Shown: positions 11,870-24,306, counted from the stretch's first letter. The stretch is 64,000 bases of DNA from Ptychodera flava (GCF_041260155.1 NC_091932.1:4239501-4303500); one strand, 5' to 3'. Translations and numbers: made by a program. Notes: generated from the sequence alone by a model not told the origin.

Positions 11870-13904
11870 GATTAATAAGTGTTTATCTATCAAAACAGAT
11901 TTACTAAAATTAATTGCTTGGGTTTTCTATAAATTAACATTAAGTTTCCAATTAGAGCAAAATGTGTGTATTGCATTTAACTCCCTCTGCAAACCTTCTT
12001 TTGTTAAAAGAAGATTATCAGCGTAAAATAATGAGTTAATCAGAGTTTTATTCAACACTGGTGGTTCAGTATTTACTTTGTCTAGATTTGTTTTCAAGTC
12101 ATTGACATATAAATTAAACAGACTAGGACTTAAAACACAGCACTGTTTATAACTCCTTTTTCAACTTTCAGGCTGGGTGGTTTTGTTGTGTAATTTTGTG
12201 TTAGTGTACATGTGTTTTATAAGCCTATATAATTTGCCATTAATCATGGAAATAATACTTTTCAATTGAGTAAGAATTTTTGTAAAATTCCATCCATGCT
12301 GAGGCTGAGAAACGGTACAATGTCCAGTATTATAATCTTTATCGTTATCTTTTAAGGATTTGATCAATTTCCACATATCATGTGAATTGTTAGCATGTAG
12401 ATTTTACTATAACCCAAACGGGATTCGAACCCCCGCACACTCACGGCAACATCGCCTAGCTGCTAGGCCTCACACAAAACCAGTTGTAGATTGTTTAGTT
12501 TGTCTAAGTTGTTTTGCCAGAATTGCAATTTCGTATTTTTAAGAAGTTTTTTAAACTTCTTTATCTTTGTGTAACAGATAATTTTAAGTGACTGTCATAT
12601 GGAGCTTTATTTAACAGTTTAGCTGTTGCCATTAGGTCCCTTTTTTTTGCTGCATCACAGCTTTTGTCAAGCTATTTTGATTTCTTTCTCTTTAAATTTT
12701 CTTTCTTTGCTTTTTACCATTGAAAATTCCACTGCAAGCTTCATCCAAGATGCCATTAAAGTGCTGAGTGGCTGAGTTAATGTCAAGATTTTGATTACCA
12801 ATATTAGTATTCAAAATTTCTGCAAAATCTTTTTGTAGCGTATCTTATGCTAATCTATCCATGTAATTGAAAACAGATAACTTACCCCGTTTCCATTTTG
12901 GGGGCATTTGCAATAAATTCACAGTATCTTTAACACTGATTGGATTAAAATTTGTTAGTTTTAGGAGAGTAGAAATGTGATAATGATCTGAGAAAATTGT
13001 GAAATTGTGTATTTTAAAATACTCAAAGTTATCGATGATGTCTGTTGTTGCAAAACCGTAATCTACTACACTGTTTCCATTCCAGTGGTAAAATAAATTT
13101 TCCACAAATATATCCATGTAGTCTGCCATTCATAATTCTTGTATTGTTGGTTTTACATAAAGCTATGAGGTTTCTACCATACTTATTTTCAATCTTATCC
13201 ATATTGCAGCGATTAATGTGTATCAACAAAATATCCTGGTGGAACTGGTATATGGTTTGAGAAATCATTGTCAATAAAATCGGGCAGTAATCCTACTCTG
13301 GCGTTAAAATCCCCTGAAATCATGACAGAGCCAGAACAGCTATATTTTGTGATAAACTGTTCTAAATGTTCAAAAAATGATTCAGACTTATGTTTAAAAT
13401 TTCTGGTGATTTTAAACAAAGCAAAGAAATATATCCTGTTGTAATCTAAAAATGCTTTTGAAAGTTTGCACCACAGCGTATCTTCAGCATCTGAATGAAC
13501 CATTTTTACACCCTTCTGTATGGTATTTTTTACAAAAAGTGAAAGACCACTCCTCTGTTTTTTTTCTTTTTTCTAACAACACAATGGTCATAGTACCCAG
13601 GAATGTGAAAAGTATGTTTCAATTGCTCTATGAGCCAAGTTTCTCCAATACCAATAATGTCATGTTGAGTAATATTATTTATAAAGTCACTGTCTTGAAA
13701 CTTTCTCTCTTGGTAACCCTTTACATTCCAATATGATATTGACAGTGAACTTTGTATATTGTTGTTTTCCTGATCATAACCTACATCGTTTAACATAAAT
13801 GTTGGAGCTGTGATGATGAGATTCATATAGATATCTTGCACGAAAAATATTGTTTGAAAACAAGAAACTAGCACAGGCACAGTTCCGACGACAACATCCT
13901 TTAA
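11870..13904 (-). mobile_element. LINE with endonuclease and part of reverse transcriptase, decayed
   Basis: The minus strand encodes an APE-type endonuclease. SISYWNVKG and DIIGIGETWL lie near 13740-13650, VMISGDFNARVGLLPDF near 13325-13275, and the C-terminal NSVVDYGF...FSDHYHIS near 13075-12975. After a linker come MWKLIKSLKD (about 12376-12345) and a reverse-transcriptase core, LSPSLFNLYVNDLKTNLDKV followed by LFYADNLLL and TKEGLQREL (about 12145-11965). The catalytic YADD is YADN here. The element breaks off near 11870, without the thumb and C-terminal domains. Its 5' end lies at about 13904, and the first ~130 bp match the MITE at 48087-48325. The RT style differs from the CR1-like fragment at 10690-11545 and resembles the family whose C-terminus lies at 21950-22690. 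Multiple stops show it is inactive. Confidence 0.85.
12404..12484 (-). mobile_element. tRNA-like SINE insertion inside the LINE
   Basis: This 81-bp insert, read on minus, contains GGGGGTTCGAATCCCG, a near-perfect TpsiC arm and RNA polymerase III B box. Upstream lies a D-arm-like stretch, GGCCTAGCAGCTAGGCG. It is flanked by an 8-bp direct repeat, TGTAGATT (plus strand 12396-12403 and 12485-12492), and it interrupts the LINE reading frame between the endonuclease and MWKLIKSLKD. The acceptor stem does not pair, so a working tRNA gene is unlikely. A tRNA-derived SINE or tRNA retropseudogene fits best. Confidence 0.65.
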
Positions 13905-14557
13905 GATGTGGGTTTTGTTTACACCTCTCGCATTAAGGTATGCAAGTCATCCTTTATGATGCAGACCCCGCCAGACCAATGTTGTTTAAGTCTGTGATAC
14001 TTTGTTATTAGTATTTTTGTCATTAATAGATAACATGAGTAAATTATAACTGTGCAAAGTTTGCTGGCAGTCATTTCAGATCATAATGAATAAAAATTAA
14101 TTTTGACTGTTTACGTCAATGTGTACATTGGTCCAAAAAATGGTTAAAGTTCAAAGAAATTACTAGACATGATCATAATGTAACAATAATGGCCACCTAA
14201 CCATTTTCAGTCCCTGCAGATGCAGTCCGACGTGAACTTATAGATGGGTGCTGTCCGTCCATCCGTGCATGCGTCTGTCCGCAGCAGTTTCTCAGTCACC
14301 CCTAAACTGATATTGTTCAACCTTGGTACATGATAGCAGATGTCAATGACCAGAAACAAACCTATTATTTTTTTTGGCCTTATGACGAAAGTTAAATTGT
14401 ACTATATTTATCTATTACACTAAAATTATTCTGAAGTGAAACAGTAAGCTACACTTGACTGATTACATAAAAAAATTATCTTTAATTTTTGAGAAGTCTA
14501 GTGGTTACCAAGTACACATGGAAGAAAAGCATTCTGACATTCTTGGTTGTCCATATT
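13905..14557. other. Unassigned spacer
   Basis: No gene is recognised. A pyrimidine-rich stretch with CCGTCCATCCGTGCATGCGT near 14256 resembles the short tandem CCGT motifs often found near MITE ends, but no partner end is visible. Confidence 0.35.
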
Positions 14558-15465
14558 CAGGGCTCAAAATTAACTTTTACCCTGGTAGTCCACTTGGGCT
14601 ACCATTTTCTGAAGTTGGTAGCCCAGTGACAATGGCTGGTAGTCCATGAATATTTTAGTTTAGGGATACTATACTCGTCCGAGTATAGGCCCCGGTTCCG
14701 AAACACAAAATAGCAGTAAAACTAGGGACTTCAACTCGAGAAACCCAATGTTATGTGTCACGAACGCTTAATTTATGCTAATTTATGTACATTTTAACAC
14801 TTTCGATCACTTTCAAAATCGGCTTACACATCCAAAGAAATTGTAACTTGAGTAAAGAAAAACAGAAAAAAAATATTTTCATGATCTTTATGAACTGGTA
14901 TGCCTTGTTACACCCGAGTCTCTCTATACAGAACGTAATACATTGATACTGATCGACAACCATAGATAAAAGACAGCCAAGCTTAACTGACAGTATTTTA
15001 TATTACTATTTCAAATCAAACTGATTACACAATCTCTTGATACAGAAGTGACAGTTTTGTGAAATTTCAGCATCAAAACCCCAAAACTTGACACAAGTAC
15101 ATCTTGTATGCTGCCGATCAACAGCATAGTGTGAACTGGCATGCAAAGACTACACACAGAAAAGCAACTCAACATTCTGGTATCAAACGCTCGGCATCTT
15201 GTGAAAACAACAACATAACAATGGAAATTTTAATAGTCACCAGAAAAAAAAAACTCTTCACAGATGAAATGATAATTGCTTCAAACAAAATGAAACTGCA
15301 TGTTGACTGCATTTAGCTCGTCCCAAAGTGACGGACATCGCACGCCAAGTATTTCATGTCCCAGGCTTTGGTAGTCCATGTGGGCTACCATTTCATGGAC
15401 TTTGGTAGCCCCAGGGAAAAGTTGGTAGTCTGTGGACACGGGACTACCGCTAATTTCGAGCCCTG
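14558..15465. mobile_element. MITE with CAGGGCTCG ends and 5-bp target duplication
   Basis: The left end CAGGGCTCAAAATTAAC and the right end (reverse complement CAGGGCTCGAAATTAGC) are terminal inverted repeats. A perfect 5-bp duplication ATATT flanks the 908-bp element (14553-14557 and 15466-15470). Near both ends it carries short repeats built on TGGTAGTCC and GGGCTACCA. Coding capacity is not evident; the 61- to 70-codon frames inside have no recognisable family. The ends and duplication length suggest a non-autonomous hAT-related element of the 5-bp (hAT5-like) class, by inference. Confidence 0.85.
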
Positions 15466-17032
15466 ATATTTACAAATAAAGGAACTGCCATTTTTGATGA
15501 GTTTCCACTTTTTCAGCACTTATTTGTTGTGTGCTTCAACAACAGATTCTTGTACTGATCTGAAAAGCATGGTAAGAAATACAATTCATCATGTTGACTC
15601 AGCCTTTAGTAGGGTAATCTGGGATATTAATGTTGAAGAGTGAATTCCATTCCAGACTTTTTAGATGATAGGCCTAAGGGACGATTCAGAATTTACTTCC
15701 AGGGGGAGGGTGGAGGATTTTCTATTTTCTGGGTGATTTTTTTCCACCACCCCCCCCCCTAGTAAATTATAGCAAAAATGTATGCCCCCCCCCCTCATCT
15801 TTCCTGTTTTTTTTCCATGCCCCCCCTAATATATACATGCATGCTTACACACTATAGACATATCCAGTCTAACAAGTTGCAGGAACTGTAGTGGACATTT
15901 AATCGATGATATAACAAATCATTTCAGGGTTATGTAACTATAAAAAGAATGATTTGCAGGGACACTAATTAGCACACTTTTGGAAAGGGTAGCAATAAAA
16001 CATATCTGGTTGTAAATTTCTGAAGAAAAGTTAATTACTAAATATGAATACTTTTTTCGTTATGTCTCACTGATACATATGATGCACACAAAGAGAAGCA
16101 AAGATGTCAGTTAGAAATGGTGAACAGAAAATCAGAGGAGCAGATAATTGGCAAAGTGATATATATCTTGAAGTTTAATGGTACATCATTTGCAGATATC
16201 CAGATATTTCTGGAAAGTGAGATGTACCCTACCGGAATCGGAAAACTTAACCATTACCTCTGTAAACGTGAGGGAAATCATCGTGCTCATCTCGTGGAGA
16301 TAGCATGTGTGCGGAAATCTTACCTCGAGTTCAAAGAAACCGACACGTTCCACACAACGCGTATTTAAATCTATACACGTGGAGCGAGTGTCGAGAAGGA
16401 CATGTTTGTCTGTCAAGTTGAGTTATGCGCCATCTATTGTCTGGTACCATAATCTGTGTTGACCTTATACTCTGTTGCATTACGAAGTGATTCACTGTAC
16501 TTGTGTTTTGAGTCCCGATTGAGCGCTCAAACTACTACTTCTTTTTGAGTATGTGTGAATATTTTACATTTCTTTACGTCATTGATCATGACTTTATCTT
16601 GTTGATTAGATATGGAGCAGAGTCAGACACGAACGGTCACTACATGACTGCGGCGTTCACTGTCAAGCCTCACGGTGCCATTGACTTTCGTTTCTCCATG
16701 CACTTGTCTTTTATCATTGTAATCTTAATTTTCATTCGGGGTAGGGCGTTATTATGTTCTCTCAACTGCGCAAACTACGCATTTCGAACCATTGTCTGCC
16801 CTGAAAAGTTACGGAAATCGCGTAAATCGCACATGAAACACAATGCAAGCAAAAACGTCCATATATTATGAGGGTGCAAGCGCACAGTAGCAACCTGTGA
16901 ATTTGCTGTTGTTTGTAGTCATAATACTCCCTCGAAAAAGAGAAAATATCGCTTGTCATTCTGCTGTGGTGACGTGTATGCCATGGAATGTACGCATCAA
17001 AACATCCAACGATGTATTGTAATTCAGTCAGT
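15466..17032. other. Unassigned DNA with G-run/C-run blocks
   Basis: Between about 15675 and 15825 are several long C and G runs (AAGGGACGATTCAG, then G- and C-tracts). They resemble one end of a G-rich TIR element like those at 24525 and 37531, but I could not find the opposite end. The rest (16100-17030) has short frames on both strands without family features. Confidence 0.4.
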
Positions 17033-17587
17033 TCAGTCTCCATGGATGCCGCCGCTCAGGGTTCCGTGCATATTCCTAATATAGTCATTACGGCCGATTG
17101 GGGGTGAAACATTCACACCTCTATTGATTCTTACTAGTATTACTACGAGTAGCGATCGCGGTAATACCGCGGGTGCAGCGATAAATTGCAAGAACGGCTC
17201 TACTAAAACAGTTTGTGGTTTTTTATTTGAGAGAGAGAGTACGTCTTGGTCAAATAAAGAGAGTGCTTTGTCACTGTTGCCTATGGTCACTTCCATCGGT
17301 AAAATATTGCAAACTGAAGGCCGAAATTCTAACAAAAAGGTGCCATTCATGAACATCCCCAAATATGTCTGAAGTGTAATCGATGCCACAAAAATAGTCG
17401 ATGATTTATCAAATGTAAAGTTCAAATTAATTACGATACCCAAAATTTGTTCGATTTGTGCGAGATCGGGAAGTAAAACTGGTCGCACATCGGCAGAGCC
17501 ATCCCATAGCAAATATCGACATCGCGTTGGGGAAATTTGTTGTCTAATTTTCGTCTGCATTTGATAGCAGCCTGAATTTCCCTGCAC
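17033..17587 (-). CDS. Orphan open reading frame, 184 codons, function unknown
   Basis: This ATG-initiated minus frame is notably long for the local base composition. Its hydrophobic blocks include LGIVINLNFTF (about residues 49-59) and a VLVEPFLQFIAAPAVLPRSL stretch followed by VVILV (about 132-158). The second block could be a membrane segment, but no family motif is recognised. The opposite strand has an 82-codon frame in the same interval (17124-17372), so at most one is real. No splice context or polyadenylation signal clearly ties it to a gene. It may be an exon of an unrecognised gene, a transposon relic or a chance frame. Confidence 0.2.
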   Translation of the reverse strand: MQGNSGCYQMQTKIRQQISPTRCRYLLWDGSADVRPVLLPDLAQIEQILGIVINLNFTFDKSSTIFVASITLQTYLGMFMNGTFLLEFRPSVCNILPMEVTIGNSDKALSLFDQDVLSLSNKKPQTVLVEPFLQFIAAPAVLPRSLLVVILVRINRGVNVSPPIGRNDYIRNMHGTLSGGIHGD

Positions 17588-20560
17588 TCGATAAAGAAAT
17601 CACTGAAATTATGGAACTACCACCGACGCATTTCTGTGTAGTTTGAACAAAAAAAAACTTTCTGAACACGGGTCAAAATACGTGGATCATCTGTTTCATC
17701 ATGAAAACAATCCTGTGACTGGGGAATATAGATTCTTTTATTTATGTGTGTATTTATGTTTTGTATGTGTTTCATTAATTCTTTTAAAGAGCCGACATAC
17801 AACGGCTGGAACAACCATACTGAACTGAACTGAATATGGTGCTATGCTTGGTGCAGCACGGGGGTAATAGACAGAGTGTACTAAGCTATGCGATCAGTCT
17901 GGCAAACAGTTGACATATCGATCATATTGTCGTTTGCGCCAACAAATCTTAGCAAATACGGATACTTCTGAAATAATAATTCAACTAAAAATAAAGTCAT
18001 CGACTGATCATTGGACACTATTGATCACAAGAATGGGGCATAAACTCGAATATTTGACAGGTCTATGCCGATAGAACGTTGAAAATAAGTAAACATTGTC
18101 ATCCTTTGAGATGGAAATACACATGACGTCAGGTCAAAGAGTTGAATGTTAAAACTGAAAAGTAAAAACGTCTTTTCAAGGGCATAAATAATAAATTTCT
18201 TTGATGAATTTCTTAATTTGTGCTTGGAGGTTTGGTGTTCGTATGATCATCAACTGCAGTGTCCTTGAAGTCTCGTGACCTGTCCCGTGACCTCTGTACA
18301 GTCTGTGACTTCTACACTCGACGGCGACGTGATCAGAAGATTACGATCGCCAAACGTAAATTCAAACCAAAAGTGATTTGCTCGTGAAATGTTCTTGCCT
18401 TTCTATCACGTAGTGACTCTGAGAAGTATAGGAGGGCCAGTTTGTAAACAATCGTTCAAGCTGATTATCGACAACTGCATGAATGCTATCTGAGTATCTA
18501 TAGTCAGTCAGCTGATCAGTATATAGACACTGTAAATAATGACGTAATAGAATATATTTCCTAACAGTGACTATGACGCACTTTCTTTTCCAAGGCGATG
18601 TTCATACTAGTACTTAGTCACAATATCGATGGGTTACGACGTTAGCCATTTGAGTCAACAGCACATGAGGCCGTCGTTCACCCCGCGATAAACAGCTCAC
18701 CACTAACCCGACATGCGAACCGGGCTGTGTTTTGATACGCCTACAGACTTGAAGCATTGAGGTACTTTCCTCCATGCTTGAAGCAAGTCTACGATAACAT
18801 ATTTATCATCTCATATTTATGTTAATAAACTCCATGAACACGTTCAATAAAGAAAGCATTATGTTTCAAAGCTCAGTTCAATAAAAAACTCTGCTGATAT
18901 AATTGTTTGAAGTCCGAAGCTAGCTATACATTCAAGAAAGCAATGCTTGGAAACAAAGGTTATATTTGTATATAAGTACAACAAGCATACTTAGAGTTAG
19001 GTGACTGTGAGTCTGAACAAAAATCCCATAATAAACAATGGCAATAAACACTATACCAGTACATAGGCCCTAGTGTACCACATCATGGATCTATTTTTTA
19101 CATCCATGACCACATGTACAGAGTTATAGTAATCAACTGGTTGTGTTACGCAGATCTATAGTTTGTCTCTGACGGAGGTTTATGCACTAGGTAGTCATAG
19201 GCAAGAGTAAAACTATTAAAATAACAAGATCTCAATTATGAATAAAAAGCATATTTGCGACAAATGTAAAAGATGCAAATTACGTATTACGACGATGTTT
19301 ACGAAGTTTTGAAGAAAACAAAATATATTTGAATCAACACCTAATGAAGGAACATAAGAACTTCACCGTTTACGCAATGGCTTCAATTTTGCAACGTGTT
19401 TAAGTGACATTTGTATATTGATTATGACATGTACATTTAAGATCGAGATCTGTATTGATGTTTACGATTGGACGTATATTTCCATCTTTAATTCATATCT
19501 ATCATATGATCCAAACCAAGCCTTAAACATAACGTGTAAAATCCCATTCTAAAATAATACGGGAAAGGGAATACAAAGGACAAGAGAGAAAAATACAACA
19601 GACAGGGCAGGAGGACAGACAATTGGAGAAGCGTATCTTGGGCGATGGCAGCTGTGAAGCTTGTCTACCGAGAAATAAAGTCTATGTAGTACCAAACGAA
19701 CTCTGAACATCTCGTGTAGTCAATCGAAGATTACTAGCACCTCTCAGCAAGCTGCGACGAGTCCATGAGTAAAAGCAGGCCAAGGTGAGGTAATGAGATA
19801 TAGGGAGAAAAACGAGTAGTAACAGTTGTTTTGACAACTGTACACTATGTATTTCAACATGTTGGGGTAAACTTAGAACAAAAAGGTGTTCTTGCAAAAC
19901 CTGAAAATTCCAAATGTAAAACTGCAAAAGTTACTGAGTATAACAAAGTATGTAGTTGTCACTCAGAAAACAAATGCTAAACATCTTAAGGTGAAACTAC
20001 CATCTCTTCCATAAAATTACAATTTTTGCAGTAAGAAGAGTGGGTAGCTGAACAAATCATAACAGCCTCGAGTAAAAATCCTCCTTTTTAAGTGTCAAAT
20101 AAATACTAGTCCTGATCACTGTTTCTGTTGAGTTAAATGCTCCATTAGCTGTAACTTTTAAGGCTATTTATTCTGAATTTTGTGTATCAAGTATTTTTTA
20201 GCCGAATTCAAATAGCGCTGATCGCGATGTCAGGTTTGTTAATAAATATAGCTGCATGCGCGACTTCAGGGCTACCTGAAATTCGGACAAATTTTTTCAT
20301 GCGCGGTCGTTGTTGCAGCTCAGTTGGAATTAGTGTGAGTTTTTGTATTCATTGTAACACTAGCAGGTTTTGATATCATCGTTCTTGCCGAAAATGCGGA
20401 CTAATAGTTATTTTTGCATATTAATGACAGAAAACTCACGCTATTGCATACTAAAATGCTAAATATTCTGCTTGTCAAGACAGCAATGCCGAATGGCCAT
20501 TTCTATTTTGAAAACAGAATTCTAATCCGGACTTCTAAAATGTCCAAATCGTTTTTTAGC
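17588..20560. other. Unassigned DNA
   Basis: No gene, RNA or complete mobile element is recognised. ACTGAACTGAACTGAATATG near 17818-17837 resembles the short tandem tails that end some LINE 3' regions, and a related tail (TGAGTTGAATTGAACTGAAT) occurs near 28322. This hints at a LINE 3' UTR remnant at about 17640-17840. Confidence 0.35.
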
Positions 20561-21172
20561 AGAAAAAAATGTTCAAAGTATGGGCAACTTCCACCGCGTA
20601 CGAACTATTTGGAGCATTCAACAACGAACATTTCACCGGCGGTACCTGCTTGCCACGGTGCAGATCCAACATCGTGATCAATCGCGGATCGTGGAAAAGC
20701 TGATGGAAATTCAGTTCCGTTCCTTATTCGAAGCTAAACCAGTCAAGAATTGTTTTCGATCCGTCTTGTATGGAGACCAAAAAGATTTTACGCACTTCCG
20801 CCGATTGAAAACTTTGAGGGAGAAATCAACTTGTGAAACTGTCGATTGATCTTCACTTACGGTACACTGCAGTCCGCTATATACAACAGGAGGTGCACAT
20901 GTACACTTTACGTACAGCGGTTGATGTACCCCTTTAAGATAGGTAATCTGATTTGTATGGAAACGATCGTACGACATTTGCGTGTTTGCGACATTAAAGA
21001 AAATTACTGCGACATCGCGAACAAAGGAAGGGCACATCCCGCCGTATTTTCCATCATACGATCTGTGTTTGTTTTTCAGATTTCGTCCAAAAACCTACCC
21101 GCACGCGGACGGCAAACAAAGAATTTATTTTACGGCGCCTTAACTCCAGTTGTTTGTTTAAAAACTACATAG
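20561..21172 (+). other. Overlapping open frames, unclear coding status
   Basis: Two ATG frames (20580-20849, 89 codons; 20846-21172, 108 codons) overlap by 4 bases on plus, and a 108-codon minus frame covers much of the same DNA. The interval is less AT-rich than its surroundings, which explains the scarcity of stops. I recognise no protein family. A decayed mobile element or an exon cluster are both possible. Confidence 0.15.
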
Positions 21173-21224
21173 CACTCAGCAATAGTTGGGACAGCTAGCC
21201 GTAGTCAATGTGTATTTGTAAAAG

Positions 21225-21302
21225 TTGGGGGGGGGGGCAAAAGTTTACCTTTGCCCCCCCCCCCCCAACTTCAGCATTGGGGGGGGGACACCCCCCCCGG
21301 TT
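21225..21302. repeat. G-run/C-run inverted sequence
   Basis: Long G runs followed by CAAAAGTTTAC and CTTTGCCCC-type blocks form a potential hairpin, ending in a C-run before GGTTCCTACGCCTATGC. It looks like an end of a G-rich mobile repeat; a matching second end was not found. Confidence 0.5.
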
Positions 21303-21569
21303 CCTACGCCTATGCTGTACACTGTAAAAATCGCTGTACTCGGAATTACTGTAAACTCCCATGCCAGACACTGACCTCTCATTGGGACTGAGCAAAGACA
21401 AACCAGTACAGTACTGGTTACATTATTGGTGAATCCATCAAAATGAAATTCAAAGTCACAATAAAATAAAGATGTAAAAGCTCACGCAGTATCTAACCAT
21501 ATAGTATATTGTTTAATTTGGATGGGTATTATGATAGGGATTTCACTAGAATATCTGACCGGGCAGAAT

Positions 21570-21865
21570 TTGTAAGTACAGGGGGAGAACACGCGAGAGG
21601 CGTAGGGGGAAAGTGTCACAGGGGCTTTGCCCTATCTTGCATGGAAATTTTTAAGATATTGATGTTTGCAATGGTGCAGTCTGGTGCAATCTGAGAGGTG
21701 TTTTTTAATTTTTTTACTAAGTGAAAGTGGGGCAGGTGGGACTAAGGCCTAAACTGTTAGAATACCCCAAGGGGGAGAGCACGAGAGGGGGTTCCCCCTC
21801 TCGTATTGGAAAGTTTGAGAAATTGATGTGTTTAATGGTGCAATCTGAGAGGAGTTTCAGTTTAT
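21570..21865. repeat. Two-copy G-rich repeat
   Basis: The phrase GGGGGAGARCACGMGAG, then a short spacer, TTGGAAA/ATGGAAA, AATTGATGTGTTT/TATTGATGTTTGC, AATGGTGCA and TCTGAGAGG, occurs twice with a period of about 200 bp. It resembles in style the minisatellite at 24765-25170 but is not the same sequence. Confidence 0.6.
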
Positions 21866-21949
21866 TTTGCACTCGGTAAAACTGTTTGAAAATGACATTG
21901 AACACTGATATTTTTTACATTTTTTGCATGATCAGTGTTTGAGTCACAA

Positions 21950-22690
21950 TATTCAACAACCAAACAATGACAATACAATGCCAGTATAACTACTTTCCTG
22001 TACTCTTAAACCAAGACATGAACATCTCATTCTATCCAATGCATGTCTATATTTTAACTCTGTAATTTCAAACAAGTATTTTTCAGGTTCAAGCATGCTT
22101 TTAAAATACGATATGTACGGAGTTTGTCTTTTGTGCATACGTCACTGTACCATTCCTGTTTGTACACATCAGATACACGTTGTTTAAAATCAGCTATGAA
22201 TGATGGAATATCTCCCACCCTTGTGATAGCCAAACAATGCCATAACCGTATGAACATAAAATAGTTTTAATCTGTGAAGCCCATGATGTGTGGCCATTTT
22301 CATCCACTGTAAACATCAATTTGTATGCATGTGAAGCTATTCCGTCTTCTGTGAGTTCAGTGAGGCGCCTTAATGCATTTTGTGACTGAATTTATATAAA
22401 GAGGATATCTCCCACACTCGCCATCTACTGCTTCATTTGAAGTACTCTGACCCACTCCAAGAAAGTGCTTGCAGAACGTCAAATGAACCCTTTCTATCTC
22501 CATGTATTGTTTGAATCCCCAAATATCAGCCCCATACAATGATATTGGCAATATCAGTGTATCAAAAAGTTTAAAGTATACATCTCTGTTAATCATACCA
22601 ACTTTGCGTTCAAACTTAAAAATTTAAAACATAGCTTTTCGTGCTTGTGCAGCCAAATTACATACAGCTTTGCTCCAAGTATTTCTACAG
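21950..22690 (-). mobile_element. LINE C-terminal fragment, decayed
   Basis: The minus strand reads LFDTLILPISLYGADIWGF (about 22570-22510), then IERVHLTFCKHFLGVGQSTS (about 22500-22440) and GECGRYPLYINS (about 22415-22380). Further down come SDVYKQEWYSDVCTKDKLRT and YRILKAC (about 22170-22090), and FEITELKYRHALDRMRCSCL (about 22075-22015). These are the conserved blocks that follow the reverse transcriptase in a large invertebrate LINE family. The blocks lie in different frames with stops between them. The endonuclease and RT core are absent. It may be the same family as the 5' portion at 11870-13904, but there is no overlap to test this. Confidence 0.85.
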
Positions 22691-23050
22691 GATAACAATA
22701 AACAAAGATACTTATATGACTAACAACTTCCACAGCTTCTCCATTCATCTTCCACATTTCACTTTTTGCGTTATGTCCCCCTTTGCGAAATACTACAGAT
22801 TACAGACAGATTACGTCACGGTCATAGCAGCAGCGTGTGCAATCACTTACAGAATGACAGCTCTTGAAACGTAAGAAGCAGGGTAAAAACATGCGGTACC
22901 CAATTGTTACATGGCGACCCTAACCTTTTCAAAGCCAAACACAGAAATGAAAAATTAAGAAAATGAAATTTGGCGAAAATTCAATTCAACGAGAACTTCC
23001 GTGAGATACACCAGTATTCATGTAACATTCTGCAAGCAAGCATACTTAAA
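22691..23050. other. Spacer between retroelement fragments
   Basis: I see nothing that can be supported as a gene. Confidence 0.35.
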
Positions 23051-23199
23051 TACATTTTGGAACTCATGAAGATTTGTAGAGGTATTTGGTAGAGACAACC
23101 GAAAAAACAGAGTCTTTCCTAATGAAAACCCCAATAAACTTAAGCCTCAGCACGCAATAACAAAAAATAATATTTTCCATCGAAAGTGAGGGTGGCTGC

Positions 23200-23950
23200 C
23201 CCATCCAAAACACACAACAGCAATGCTGGCCCGCGAGTATTTTTCTATTGACTGGATTCAAATATTCATATGTGTGATGGTCAATGTGTTTTTCATTGTA
23301 CATTTCTGTTATGAGATTGTGTACCGGTATGTCTTCTATTGTATTTTTTGTGTCATCTGTTGCCAATTTTGTGTAGTATTGTTGATCGATAAGTTGACAT
23401 TCTCTTATGTAATCATCAGTGTTTAAAATTGCTGTCCCCGGTCCTTTTTCAAACGGTTTGATGGTTATCTTCTTGTTTTTTGATAGCGTTTTGAACACTA
23501 TTTGTTCTGCACGTGTCATGTTGTTTTTTTTGTGGTTCGAATAGGTACGTTAACAATAGCCAATTTTGATGCTTCCAAATAATTTTTATGTGGGATCAAT
23601 TTCGAGTTCATTTTGACTGGGTGTTGTACGGTCTGTGTCTCATGATATATCGGAGTCTCATTTTCGGAATGTATATTTTATGTCCTCTAACAGATGGATT
23701 CTGTTGGGAATGAATTTTAAGCCTTTGTCAAGTACGTTGATTTCAATGCTGGTGAGTTTGTGTGTCGATAGGTTCTTAATGAATCTTTTGATGCAGTGCT
23801 CAATTTTGTTCTATTGTGACTTTTCGTTATTTTTGTCATTCTATGATTCTTGTTTATGTGTTTCCTTTTTTATCTTTGAACTTGGTCATACTAACACACA
23901 ATACAAAGCTGTCTCCGGCCATTCTGTCTCTCTCTAATCCTAACCTATCT
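23200..23950 (-). mobile_element. Penelope-like retroelement fragment
   Basis: On minus, HKLTSIEINVLDKGLKFIPN (about 23765-23705) is followed by MTRAEQIVFKTLSKNKKITI and KPFEKGPGTAILNTDDYIRE (23519-23400), then YYTKLATDD, LITEMYNEKHIDHHTYEYLN and PVNRKI (to about 23230). These match the region just upstream of and into the reverse transcriptase of Penelope-like elements (typical reading there: IKPxDKGxxxxIxNxxDY). The finger part of RT is present. The palm with its catalytic aspartates and any GIY-YIG domain are missing, so this is a truncated, decayed copy. Confidence 0.85.
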
Positions 23951-24237
23951 CCAAGTGTGTACCCCAGAAAACTCTGTTTTCGAAACATAGCGCCAAAGTA
24001 TCGTAGTGTCACAGCAATCTCACCGCTCCAGTGCGGATAAACACAAGACATGTAAATTACGGGTACGTCTCGCCATGGCTGAGCAACATTTTACACAAAA
24101 CAGCCAAACATGATATACACTTATATTATACACAATATCACACACAAAACGCAAACAACCCAAATATGAAGTGGAGTTGCTTTCCCTTTACTAGCAAAGA
24201 CGAACAACAACTGATGAATAATTTTGTCTTTTTTGTC

Positions 24238-24241
24238 TTTC

Positions 24242-24304
<63 letters not shown>

Positions 24305-24306
24305 TT
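24238..24306. repeat. (TTTA)n microsatellite
   Basis: About 16 TTTA units lie between the Penelope-like fragment and the G-rich TIR element. Confidence 0.95.

Noticed and set aside
11506-11875. Plus frames of 87 and 115 codons
   Set aside because: They read through short CCAGTTGG repeats and have no family features.
12404-12484. Functional tRNA gene
   Set aside because: The T arm is good but no acceptor stem pairs and it carries target duplications inside a LINE.
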